Assembly (NCBI GenBank): GCA_022841325.1
Contig: JALHRS010000004.1
Span: forward strand, 85,021 to 137,273
From: Lysobacterales bacterium
GTDB taxonomy: Bacteria; Pseudomonadota; Gammaproteobacteria; Xanthomonadales; SZUA-5
Direction: 5' to 3'
Length of the DNA stretch: 52,253 nt
A program made the translations under genes and the position numbers. The notes below the pieces were generated by a model that was not told where the DNA came from, made no database searches, and saw nothing but the letters and a program-made list of their open reading frames with translations. Positions 16,363-23,677 of the stretch are shown here, one piece after another (position 1 is the first letter of the stretch; every line of letters starts with the position of its first letter).

Positions 16363-18555
16363 ATGACCTCGACTCCGCCGCTCCCGCCCGCCTTGCAGAC
16401 CTGGACACCCGCCGCTCCGCTGCGTCTGGCCAGCGGGGCGATGCTGTCCGCGGCCACGGTCGGTTTTCAGACCTGGGGGGAGCTCAACGCGGCCGGCGAC
16501 AATGTGATCTGGGTCTGCCATGCGCTGACCGCCTCCAGCGACGTCGCCAGCTGGTGGGCGGGCACCTTTGGTCCGGGTCGAACGCTCGACCCTTCGCGCC
16601 ATTACATCGTTTGCGCCAATGTGCTCGGCAGCTGCTACGGCAGCGCCGGCCCGACCTCGCCCGATCCGCAGACCGGGCAGCGCTACGCGGCGGCCTTTCC
16701 GGAGCTGAGCGTGAGCGATCTGGTCGAGCATCAGCGTCTGCTGGCCAATCACCTCGGAATCCGGCGCATACAACTGGTGGTGGGCGCTTCCATGGGCGGC
16801 TTTCAGGTGCTCGAATGGGCTCGACTGGAGCCGGTTCGGGTGCGTCGCATTGCCCTGATCGCCACCAGCTGGCGGCAGCCGCCGCAGGCACTGGCGCAGG
16901 CCCGACTGCAGTGTGAATTCATCCGCAGGGACCCGAAGTTCCGGGGCGGTGACTACCCGGCCGATGATCCGCCGGCCGAAGGCCTGGCGCTGGCGCGCCA
17001 GCTCGGCCATCTGACCTATCGGTCGGCGGCCGAGCTGGACCAGCGCTTCGGTCGCGAACGCCGCGCCGATGGCCATTTTCAGGTGCTGTCCTATCTCGAT
17101 CATCAGGGCGAGAAGCTGGTGCGGCGTTTCGATGCGCTGAGCTATCTGCGGCTGACCGAGGCCATGAACCGCTTTGACTTTGCGGCGGATACGACGCCCG
17201 AGGCGGCGCTGGCAAGCATCCAGCAACCGGCGCTGGTGGTGTCGCTGGATTCCGATCAGCTCTATTACCCGGCCGAACAGGAACGCCTGGCGCGGGCGCT
17301 GCCGCAAGGCCGGCTGCTGGGATTCACCACAGCCTACGGCCATGACGGCTTTCTGGTGGACGCCGAGCGTCTGGATCCGCTACTGGCGGCTTTCCGTGAC
17401 GAACCGGTACTCGAATCGGTGGTGGCCAGCTGGCCGAAGGCCGGCCGCAGCAAACGGGCGGACGATCAGGGCGAGATCGCCCTGGCGGTGATTGGCGCCA
17501 CCGGCCGGGTCGGGGCCGATCTGCTGCAACTGCTGGCATCGGCTCAGGTCGATTTGCCACTGCGCCTGGTGGCCGTGGCCAACTCCCGCGCCGCTGTCTG
17601 GCAGGCGGAGGGACTGCCGCCTGGACTCGCCGGCGAGCGTCTGCGTGCGCAACATGGCGGACACGCCGATGCGGTCATCGATCAGCTGCTCGACGGCCCG
17701 CGGCCGGCGCTGCTGGTGGATTGCACTGCCAGCGCACAGATCGCGGCGCGAGCCGTCGAACTACTGGAGGCCGGCGTCGCCGTGGTCACCCCCAACAAGA
17801 TCGCCCCCTCGGGTTCGCTGTCCGACTACACCCGTCTGCGCCAGGCCGCCAGCGCCACGCCGGCCGGCTGGTCGGCGACCGTGGGCGCCGGCTTGCCGAT
17901 CCTGTCGACCATCCGACGCTTGCGCGCAGCGGGCGATCGCCTGCTGTCCATCGATGCCGGTCTCTCGGGCACGCTCGGCCATGTGCTGACCCGCACCCAG
18001 GAAGGCGCCAGCCTGCACCAGGCGCTGACCGAGGCGGTGCAGCAGGGACTGGCCGAGCCCGATCCGCGCGCCGATCTTTGCGGTGCCGATGTCCGTCGCA
18101 AACTCGCCATCATGCTGCGCGAAGCCGGTGTTGCGATTGAACCGGAGAACATTGGTCTGGCACCCCTGCTGGCTCTGAACGGGCAGTTGCCATGGCAGCA
18201 GGCGCTGGCCGAACACGAAGACACCTGGGCGGCGCAGATGCAGGCGGCTGCGAATGCCTCCGAGCGCTGGGTCTACCGCGCCCACTGGAGCCCGGCTGAT
18301 GGCGCCTCGGTGGCGCTGGTCCGCCTGCCGCAGAGCGATCCGCTGGCCGCGGCGCGCGGCACCGAAAACCGGGTGGTGTTGCGCAGCGTATTCCAGGAAC
18401 CGACGCCGATCGTGATCTCAGGTTCAGGGGCTGGCGTGCGGGTGACCGCGGCCGCCGTGCTGGCTGATCTGCAGGCGTGTTGCGAGCGGCTGATCGGCGG
18501 TCGAGCTGACCGTCAGCTGCAAGGCCTGCAGGCGCGAAACCGGCGTTTCGCCTGA
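16363..18555 (+). CDS. metX: Fused homoserine O-acyltransferase (MetX) - homoserine dehydrogenase
   Basis: A 730-aa two-enzyme protein. Residues 1-350 are an alpha/beta-hydrolase MetX: nucleophile S143 in GASMGGFQVLEW, acid D298 in SDQLYYP and H327 in YGHDGFLVD. After a short linker, residues 368-730 are a ThrA-type homoserine dehydrogenase: NAD(P)-binding VIGATGRVG from about 375, VANSRAA, VVTPNKIAPSG, VGAGLPI and AEPDPRADLCGADVRRKL. The halves catalyse consecutive steps, aspartate semialdehyde to homoserine to O-acyl-homoserine, although the later enzyme comes first in the chain. The product feeds the upstream metY enzyme. No aspartate kinase domain is present. No clear Shine-Dalgarno precedes the ATG and no strong met box lies directly upstream. 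Acyl donor (acetyl- or succinyl-CoA) is undetermined. Confidence 0.93.
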   Translation: MTSTPPLPPALQTWTPAAPLRLASGAMLSAATVGFQTWGELNAAGDNVIWVCHALTASSDVASWWAGTFGPGRTLDPSRHYIVCANVLGSCYGSAGPTSPDPQTGQRYAAAFPELSVSDLVEHQRLLANHLGIRRIQLVVGASMGGFQVLEWARLEPVRVRRIALIATSWRQPPQALAQARLQCEFIRRDPKFRGGDYPADDPPAEGLALARQLGHLTYRSAAELDQRFGRERRADGHFQVLSYLDHQGEKLVRRFDALSYLRLTEAMNRFDFAADTTPEAALASIQQPALVVSLDSDQLYYPAEQERLARALPQGRLLGFTTAYGHDGFLVDAERLDPLLAAFRDEPVLESVVASWPKAGRSKRADDQGEIALAVIGATGRVGADLLQLLASAQVDLPLRLVAVANSRAAVWQAEGLPPGLAGERLRAQHGGHADAVIDQLLDGPRPALLVDCTASAQIAARAVELLEAGVAVVTPNKIAPSGSLSDYTRLRQAASATPAGWSATVGAGLPILSTIRRLRAAGDRLLSIDAGLSGTLGHVLTRTQEGASLHQALTEAVQQGLAEPDPRADLCGADVRRKLAIMLREAGVAIEPENIGLAPLLALNGQLPWQQALAEHEDTWAAQMQAAANASERWVYRAHWSPADGASVALVRLPQSDPLAAARGTENRVVLRSVFQEPTPIVISGSGAGVRVTAAAVLADLQACCERLIGGRADRQLQGLQARNRRFA

Positions 18556-18664
18556 TCGGCAGACGGGCCGATCTCCCGAGGATACTTATGTTCGCTTGCC
18601 GTGGGTGTCCCCTCGCGGACTACAATGACGTTCTATAGGAATCGCCCCCGAGTGTGATCGGCCC

Positions 18665-19558
18665 ATGGCGGAACGTGAATTCGACACATTGACCACTCAG
18701 CGTGGCAGTCTGGCCAAGCTGGCCGAGGCGATCGCAACCAAGCAGAGTGCATTCCTCACCGTGACCCAGGGCGAGAGTCAGGGGCGCAGGCTGAAGCTGG
18801 GTGATGTGCCGGTGACCATGGGGCGCTCGGCCGACTGCGATTTCCGTCTGCTCAATCGCGCCATCTCGCGCTTGCACTGCCGGGTCTGGCGGGACAATTC
18901 GGGCTTCTGGGTGCGTGATCTGAATTCCACCAACAAGACCTATCTGAATGATCGGCCGGTGGTGGAGGCGCGACTCAAGGACGGCGACTTCATCACCGTC
19001 GGCGGCACCGTGGTGCAGTTCACCCAGGAAAAGGATGTCGATCACGCCGCCCAGAGCGAGTTCTTCGATCTGGTGACGCACGATCAGTTGACCGGTCTGT
19101 CGCAGCGGCGCGTGTTCGAGCAATCGCTGGAGCAGGAGATCGCCCGCAGCGTGCGGCGTGGCCGCGAGTTCGTGCTGGCCCTGATCGATGTCGACGAGCT
19201 GTCCAGAATCAACCGTGAATGGGGCAAGGCCGCGGGCGACGATGTGCTCAAGCAGGTCGCGCGGGCACTCAAGGCCGGATTGCGCGACGAGGACCTGCTC
19301 TGCCGTTTCGGCGGAGAAGAGTTCGCCGCGCTGTTGCCCGAAACCGGCAAGGAAGAGGCCGAGAAGCTGCTCAATGCGGTGCGCTCGGCCATTGCCAATG
19401 TCGAGTTCTTCATCCAGGGCGAAAGCCGTAGCGCCAGTGTCAGCATCGGTGCCGTGCTCTGGAGCCCGGACTACAAGACGGCTGCGGCCACGCTTGAAGG
19501 AGCCGAGCAAAAGCTCAAGGCGGCCAAGGAGGCCGGCCGCAATCGCCTCGTCATCTAG
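18665..19558 (+). CDS. FHA-GGDEF protein, probable diguanylate cyclase
   Basis: A 297-aa cytosolic protein with an N-terminal FHA phosphothreonine-binding domain (about 30-105: GRS at 53-55, SRLH at 68-71, NSTN at 87-90, the usual phosphopeptide contacts) and a C-terminal GGDEF domain (about 125-297). The active-site loop is GGEEF (about 215-219) and the domain starts with the classical DQLTGLSQRRVFE. It should therefore make c-di-GMP from two GTP, with FHA docking to a phosphorylated partner as the probable input; no transmembrane or receiver domain is present. No RxxD inhibitory site was noted before the GGEEF. A possible -10 element TACAAT lies near 18619. The next gene begins 8 bp downstream, suggesting co-transcription. 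Confidence 0.92.
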   Translation: MAEREFDTLTTQRGSLAKLAEAIATKQSAFLTVTQGESQGRRLKLGDVPVTMGRSADCDFRLLNRAISRLHCRVWRDNSGFWVRDLNSTNKTYLNDRPVVEARLKDGDFITVGGTVVQFTQEKDVDHAAQSEFFDLVTHDQLTGLSQRRVFEQSLEQEIARSVRRGREFVLALIDVDELSRINREWGKAAGDDVLKQVARALKAGLRDEDLLCRFGGEEFAALLPETGKEEAEKLLNAVRSAIANVEFFIQGESRSASVSIGAVLWSPDYKTAAATLEGAEQKLKAAKEAGRNRLVI

Positions 19559-19566
19559 CTGGCCCG

Positions 19567-20199
19567 GTGTTCTCGGCGCTGACCCGCTTGCTGGATCGCC
19601 GCCGCCTGCGTGACCCACGCTTTCTGCCGCTGTTCGAGCCCTGGTCGGGCGGCGAGCTGGTGTCGCTGGATCTGGAAACCACTTCGCTGGACCCGGCGCA
19701 GGCCGAAATTCTCAGCATCGCTGCGGTCCCGGTCGACGCCCACGGCGTGCGTCTTTCAGGGCGCTTCGTTCGCAGCGTGCGTGGTCGCAGCGATTTCGGT
19801 ATCGACTCCATCCGCGTGCACCGCATCCTGCCGGGAGAATCGGCCCAGGGCGTCAGTCTGGATGCGGCGCTGGACGAGTTCCTGTTGTGGCTGGGCAATC
19901 GGCCCATCCTGGGTTACTTCATTGCCTTTGACCGCGGCCTGCTGAGTCGCGAAATCCGCCGCCGCCATGGCTTTGCCTTGCCCAACCGCAGCGTTGAACT
20001 GGCCGATCGTTACCGGCGCAGCCTGCCGGTACGGGAGGGCCACGCCGATCAGGACCTGCGCCTCGAGACCATTGCCAAACACGTGGGAGTGCCGCTGATG
20101 GGCCGGCATACGGCGCTGGGAGATGCCGTCAGCGTGGGGCTGATCTACAGCGCTCTGCAGGCGCGCGCCGGGCTCAGGCGGCGTTCTCCAGGTGAATGA
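19567..20199 (+). CDS. DnaQ-like 3'-5' exonuclease (DEDDh)
   Basis: A 210-aa exonuclease of the DNA polymerase III epsilon family. Motifs are in order: Exo I SLDLETTSLDP (about 32-42), Exo II region GYFIAFDRGLL (about 115-125), and Exo III HTALGDAVSVGLIYSAL (about 180-196), the DEDDh signature. It starts at GTG 19567, 8 bp after the FHA-GGDEF gene. Small stand-alone relatives of this type are often encoded next to a cNMP/CBS/DUF294 protein and a sodium:solute symporter; here those genes are about 13 kb away at 32866-36863. The last 26 bp overlap tail-to-tail with the phosphopantetheinyl transferase gene on the other strand. Confidence 0.88.
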   Translation: MFSALTRLLDRRRLRDPRFLPLFEPWSGGELVSLDLETTSLDPAQAEILSIAAVPVDAHGVRLSGRFVRSVRGRSDFGIDSIRVHRILPGESAQGVSLDAALDEFLLWLGNRPILGYFIAFDRGLLSREIRRRHGFALPNRSVELADRYRRSLPVREGHADQDLRLETIAKHVGVPLMGRHTALGDAVSVGLIYSALQARAGLRRRSPGE

Positions 20200-20812
20200 C
20201 GGCGGCCAGCGGTGATTCGCTGGCGAGGGCGTAGCTTATCGGTCCGCGCCGTCCGTCGAGCAGATGCAGCTGGGCGCGCTTGATCGGCACCCGCGCCAGC
20301 TGCCCCTGACGCAGAAAATGGATGGCGCCCAGCGCCGGCCACAGGCGCCAGTCCAGCGCCTTGACCACCGCCTCGGTGCAGCAGAAGCGGGTGCGCAGTT
20401 GCTGCAGTTGCTGTGCCGGCGCGCTGCGACTCCAGCAGGCGTACTCATGGTCGCCATAGAGCTTGCGCGCCAGCCGTTGCGGATCGGCAAAGGGCCGATC
20501 GCCGATCAGGTCCACGCCCAGCTGGTCCACCGCTGCCACCGCCAGCAGCGCGGCATCGTCATCGTGGGACAGGCTGAAAGCCAGGTTCAGCTGCGGCGCC
20601 TCGGGCTTGCCGTTGGCGCTGCGAAGGATCTGCAGCTGGTCTTCGGCCAGGCCGGCGTATTCGGCCAGCCGCCGGCGCACCTGGATCCAGGCCCAGCGCG
20701 AGCGCGCGGGCGCGCCCGAGTGCTTCACCGCAGCGGGCAGCCGCCACCACCAGAGCTCGGCGTGGCCGGGTTCGGGCGCGGGTCGTGCCGGAATTTCGGA
20801 ATTGCGCATCAT
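20174..20812 (-). CDS. 4'-phosphopantetheinyl transferase (Sfp-like)
   Basis: Transfers 4'-phosphopantetheine from CoA to carrier-protein serines. The 212-aa product has the family landmarks NGKPEAP, LAFSLSHDDDAALLAVA, LGVDLIGDRPFAD and the last motif FCCTEAVVKAL, corresponding to WxxKEAxxK. In Sfp the middle motif is GxDxE, whose second acid helps bind magnesium; here it reads GVDLI, so one ligand appears replaced and activity may depend on a neighbouring acid. Start is at ATG 20812, or the next codon, also ATG. It is monocistronic, convergent with the exonuclease, with a heptamer array upstream. No polyketide or peptide synthetase genes are nearby, so the target is unknown. Confidence 0.85.
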   Translation of the reverse strand: MMRNSEIPARPAPEPGHAELWWWRLPAAVKHSGAPARSRWAWIQVRRRLAEYAGLAEDQLQILRSANGKPEAPQLNLAFSLSHDDDAALLAVAAVDQLGVDLIGDRPFADPQRLARKLYGDHEYACWSRSAPAQQLQQLRTRFCCTEAVVKALDWRLWPALGAIHFLRQGQLARVPIKRAQLHLLDGRRGPISYALASESPLAAVIHLENAA

Positions 20813-20863
20813 CCAAGCCGTTCAAATCTGGACATTGTTGTCACCATAGCCAAAATCACGCCC

Positions 20864-20947
20864 GTGCCCCGTGCCCCGTGCCCCGTGCCCCGTGCCCCGT
20901 GCCCCGTGCCCCGTGCCCCGTGCCCCGTGCCCCGTGCCCCGTGCCCA
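20864..20947 (+). repeat. Heptanucleotide array, 12 x GTGCCCC
   Basis: Twelve uninterrupted direct copies of GTGCCCC, the last one ending in A. It lies between divergent start regions (20812 minus, 21009 plus) and has no coding role. The same heptamer recurs at 49328-49348 and, inverted, inside 47538-47635. Confidence 0.97.
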
Positions 20948-21008
20948 TCGTGACGCCCGCGGGCTATCGGCGCATGATCGCAAGCTGCTGACCAGGAAAA
21001 CACCTTCA

Positions 21009-21473
21009 ATGAAAATTGCTGTTCTGATCGTGCTCGCCCTGATTCTGCTGATGGTCGGGTTGTTTGCCACCCGCAGCTACCTGTCACGCAGTTCGCCGCC
21101 CACGCTGGATCTGGTGGCGGGCAAACTCCGGCCCTGCCCGGCCAGTCCCAATTGTGTCAGCAGCGAAGGCGCCGACGCCGAGCATGCGGTCGCGCCCTTG
21201 CCCTATCGCGGGGACCGCGCCGCCAGTGAGGTGGCCATGGTCCAGGCCCTGGCGACTCTGCCGCGTACCGAGATCAAGCGCCGTCAGGGCGACTACTGGC
21301 ATGCCATGCAGATCAGCGGTCTGTTCCGTTTCATCGACGACATCGAACTGCGCTTCGACGATGCGGCCGGCCAGATTCAGGTGCGTTCGGGCTCCCGCGT
21401 CGGTTACTCCGATCTCGGGGTCAACCGCAAGCGCGTGGAAGCGCTGCGCCAGGCCTACCTGGCGCAGCCCTGA
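21009..21473 (+). CDS. DUF1499 family membrane-anchored protein
   Basis: A 154-aa protein of the DUF1499 family, whose biochemical role is unknown. Residues 1-24 form one hydrophobic segment (signal anchor or signal peptide), followed by the family core: CPASPNCVSSE (about 43-53), the characteristic Cys-Pro-x-x-Pro-Asn-Cys-Val pattern; and IKRRQGDYWHAMQISGLFRFIDDIELRF with RSGSRVGYSDLGVNRKRVE near the C-terminus. ATG at 21009 follows an AGGA. It ends 9 bp before algZ, so it probably leads the DUF1499-algZ-algR operon, suggesting a link to envelope signalling. Confidence 0.85.
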   Translation: MKIAVLIVLALILLMVGLFATRSYLSRSSPPTLDLVAGKLRPCPASPNCVSSEGADAEHAVAPLPYRGDRAASEVAMVQALATLPRTEIKRRQGDYWHAMQISGLFRFIDDIELRFDDAAGQIQVRSGSRVGYSDLGVNRKRVEALRQAYLAQP

Positions 21474-21482
21474 GTCCGATCG

Positions 21483-22577
21483 ATGGCCGGGCGGCGCTAC
21501 CTAGACGCCTTGCGACTGCCGGCCACCGAGGTCTGGCTGCCGGAGTTCTGTCAGGCGCCCACCGTCTATTCGGCGATGCTGCTGGCCCAGATCGTGGTCA
21601 TCATCGCGGTTCTGGCGCCGGGGACCAGCGGCACGGACTGGTTCTCGGCCCTGACCACCGGCACGGTGCTGGCGCAATGGATAGCGCTCTGCAATGTGGC
21701 GCTGCTGTGCCTGCTCAGGCGCCATCTGCTGCGCCTGCCCGGTGGGCTCGCCCTGGCGCTGATGCTGGGCCTGCTGCTGGTGACGGCCTATTCCATGGCC
21801 TGGCTGGCTTTCATTGTCGATAGGGCGCTCAATTTCGGCTTCATGGCCAGCGCCCAGACGCTGGATCAGTTTGCGCCTGGCATCGCGGCGATCGCCCTGC
21901 TGATGGCGGTGCTGGGTTTGCGCTATTCCTACGTGCACCTGCAGTGGCGGCGTCAGGTCGAAACCCAGGCGCGGGTAGAGGTCGAGGCCCTGACCGCACG
22001 CATCCGGCCGCACTTCCTGTTCAACAGCATGAACACCATCGCCGGACTGGTCCGGGTGGATGCCGATCTGGCCGAGCAGATGATCGAGGATCTGTCGGAG
22101 CTGTTCCGGGCTGCGCTGAATGCCGGTGCCGCCGATCACTCGCTGCAGCGCGAGTTCGAACTCTGTCGCCACTATCTGGCGATCGAGCAGCTGCGCCTGG
22201 GCAAACGCCTGCAGGTGCACTGGGATGTGGATGCGGCACCGGGCGATCTGCAGGTACCACCACTGCTGTTGCAACCGCTGGTGGAGAACGCGGTCTACCA
22301 CGGTATCCAGCCGCTACCGCAAGGCGGGCTGGTGAGTATCGCCGCCCGCATCAGCGGGAAACAGCTGGAAATCCGCATCGAGAATCCGCTGCCGGCGAGC
22401 ACCGACAGCGCAACGCCGAGCATCGCCAGAGGCCACGGCATGGCCCAGGAGAACGTGCGCCGGCGCCTGCATTACGCCTATCGTGGTGCGGCGCGTCTGG
22501 CACTGGAGCAGCCGGGTGGATACTATGCAGTCACCGTGATCCTGCCCATGACCACGTCACGCGAGAGCCGCACATGA
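21483..22577 (+). CDS. algZ: AlgZ/LytS-type sensor histidine kinase
   Basis: A 364-aa membrane sensor kinase of the His_kinase (PF06580) class. Four predicted transmembrane segments lie between about 28 and 150. The phosphoacceptor is H177 in RIRPHFLFNSMNTI, and an HATPase domain follows with the N box QPLVENAVYHG (N269) and a glycine motif GHGMAQENVRRRL. The organisation matches AlgZ (FimS), partner of AlgR. Its stop overlaps the algR start (ATGA), which fixes the pair. No PAS or other sensor module is present, so the input is probably sensed in or near the membrane. There is little Shine-Dalgarno signal at the chosen ATG. Confidence 0.9.
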   Translation: MAGRRYLDALRLPATEVWLPEFCQAPTVYSAMLLAQIVVIIAVLAPGTSGTDWFSALTTGTVLAQWIALCNVALLCLLRRHLLRLPGGLALALMLGLLLVTAYSMAWLAFIVDRALNFGFMASAQTLDQFAPGIAAIALLMAVLGLRYSYVHLQWRRQVETQARVEVEALTARIRPHFLFNSMNTIAGLVRVDADLAEQMIEDLSELFRAALNAGAADHSLQREFELCRHYLAIEQLRLGKRLQVHWDVDAAPGDLQVPPLLLQPLVENAVYHGIQPLPQGGLVSIAARISGKQLEIRIENPLPASTDSATPSIARGHGMAQENVRRRLHYAYRGAARLALEQPGGYYAVTVILPMTTSRESRT

Positions 22578-23311
22578 AAGTGCTCATCGTCGACGACGAA
22601 CCTCTGGCCCGCCGCCGTATGGCGAGTCTGCTGGCGGGCGTGGATGGTGTGGAACTGGTCGGTGAGGCAGCCGACGGCCAGAGCGCGCTGGTGGCAGTCG
22701 ATCGTCACGATCCGGATCTGGTGCTGCTCGATATCCGCATGCCCGGCATCGACGGTCTGGAAGTGGCCCGACGGCTGTCGCTGCGATCCTCGCCTCCGGC
22801 CATCGTCTTCTGCACCGCCTACGATGAACACGCGGTGGCGGCCTTCGATGCCGACGCCGTGGATTATCTGCTCAAACCCGTGCGTCGCGAACGTCTGCTG
22901 GCGGCCCTGGAGCGGGTGCGGCGCTTCAACGGTGAGCTTGCGGCGAGCGCCAGCACCGGTGAGAGTGGCAGTGGCCGACACCGCAGTCATATCTGTGCCC
23001 GGGTGCGCGGCGAAATGAAGCTGGTGCCGATCAGCGCCATCGCCTATTTCCTGGCGGATGCCAAGTACGTCGAGGTGCATTACGACGGCGGCGAGGTGCT
23101 GATCGAGGACTCACTGGTCTCGCTGGAAGAGGAATTCGGCGAGCGCTTCGTGCGCGTGCACCGCAACTGTCTGGTGGCGCGCGAGCGTATCGATGCGCTC
23201 GGCAAACTGCCCTCGGGCGAGACCACCTTGCGGCTGCGCGGGCGTCCGGAAAACCTCGAAGTGAGTCGTCGCAACCTGCCGCAGCTGCGGCGTTTTCTGC
23301 GCGATCTCTGA
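22574..23311 (+). CDS. algR: AlgR-type LytTR response regulator
   Basis: A 245-aa response regulator. The receiver domain (1-120) has the acidic pocket DDE at 7-9, phosphorylation site D53 in LLDIRMPG and K101 in LLKPV. The C-terminal LytTR DNA-binding domain (about 140-240) has FLADAKYVEVHYDGGE and FVRVHRNCLVARERI. It overlaps algZ by 4 bp. In pseudomonads algR is directly followed by hemC; here the following gene encodes a giant secreted protein, and hemC is at 51018-51926. Target genes cannot be deduced from this window. Confidence 0.93.
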   Translation: MKVLIVDDEPLARRRMASLLAGVDGVELVGEAADGQSALVAVDRHDPDLVLLDIRMPGIDGLEVARRLSLRSSPPAIVFCTAYDEHAVAAFDADAVDYLLKPVRRERLLAALERVRRFNGELAASASTGESGSGRHRSHICARVRGEMKLVPISAIAYFLADAKYVEVHYDGGEVLIEDSLVSLEEEFGERFVRVHRNCLVARERIDALGKLPSGETTLRLRGRPENLEVSRRNLPQLRRFLRDL

Positions 23312-23461
23312 CCCAGGTTCCGGGTACCGCGGCGCAAAGCCGACCAACGGTAGGGACAGGCAAAATTTTACGAATGCTTAACACTCTTGCCGGGGTGACG
23401 CCGGCGTGCGCGAAATCGGGGGATTAGCGCGTATGCACGCCCTCGCCGAGATAATTGTCTC

Positions 23462-23490
23462 GCGAAATCCAGTCCCACTCTGGCTTTCGC
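23462..23490. promoter_or_regulatory. Hairpin in the upstream region of the giant secreted-protein gene
   Basis: GCGAAA-T-CCAG ... CTGG-C-TTTCGC forms a 10-bp stem with matching single-base internal positions, about 190 bp upstream of the start at 23678. It is the clearest structure in the 366-bp spacer 23312-23677, which holds no gene. I found no match to a riboswitch I know, including c-di-GMP classes. Confidence 0.35.
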
Positions 23491-23677
23491 AAGAACTTGT
23501 ACGTACATAGCGGACGCCACGGCTTAGGAATATTCTGATCCCGGCTCTCACCGAACCCACGGGTGAGCGTGCCGGCAATTGCTCATTCCCGGAGAACTTT
23601 CTCGGGCAAGCCTGTTGCTTGCGCGCTTTTCGGCGTGCGCCCAACTACCGACGTTAGACCTTTACTGGAGCAAGATG

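Noticed and set aside
20864..20947. CRISPR array
   Set aside because: Direct 7-bp units with no spacers; a tandem repeat. The same holds for 47538-47635.
20871..21008. N-terminal extension of the DUF1499 protein (repeated PRAPCPV)
   Set aside because: It is only the in-frame translation of the GTGCCCC array; ATG 21009 has an AGGA and starts directly with the membrane segment.
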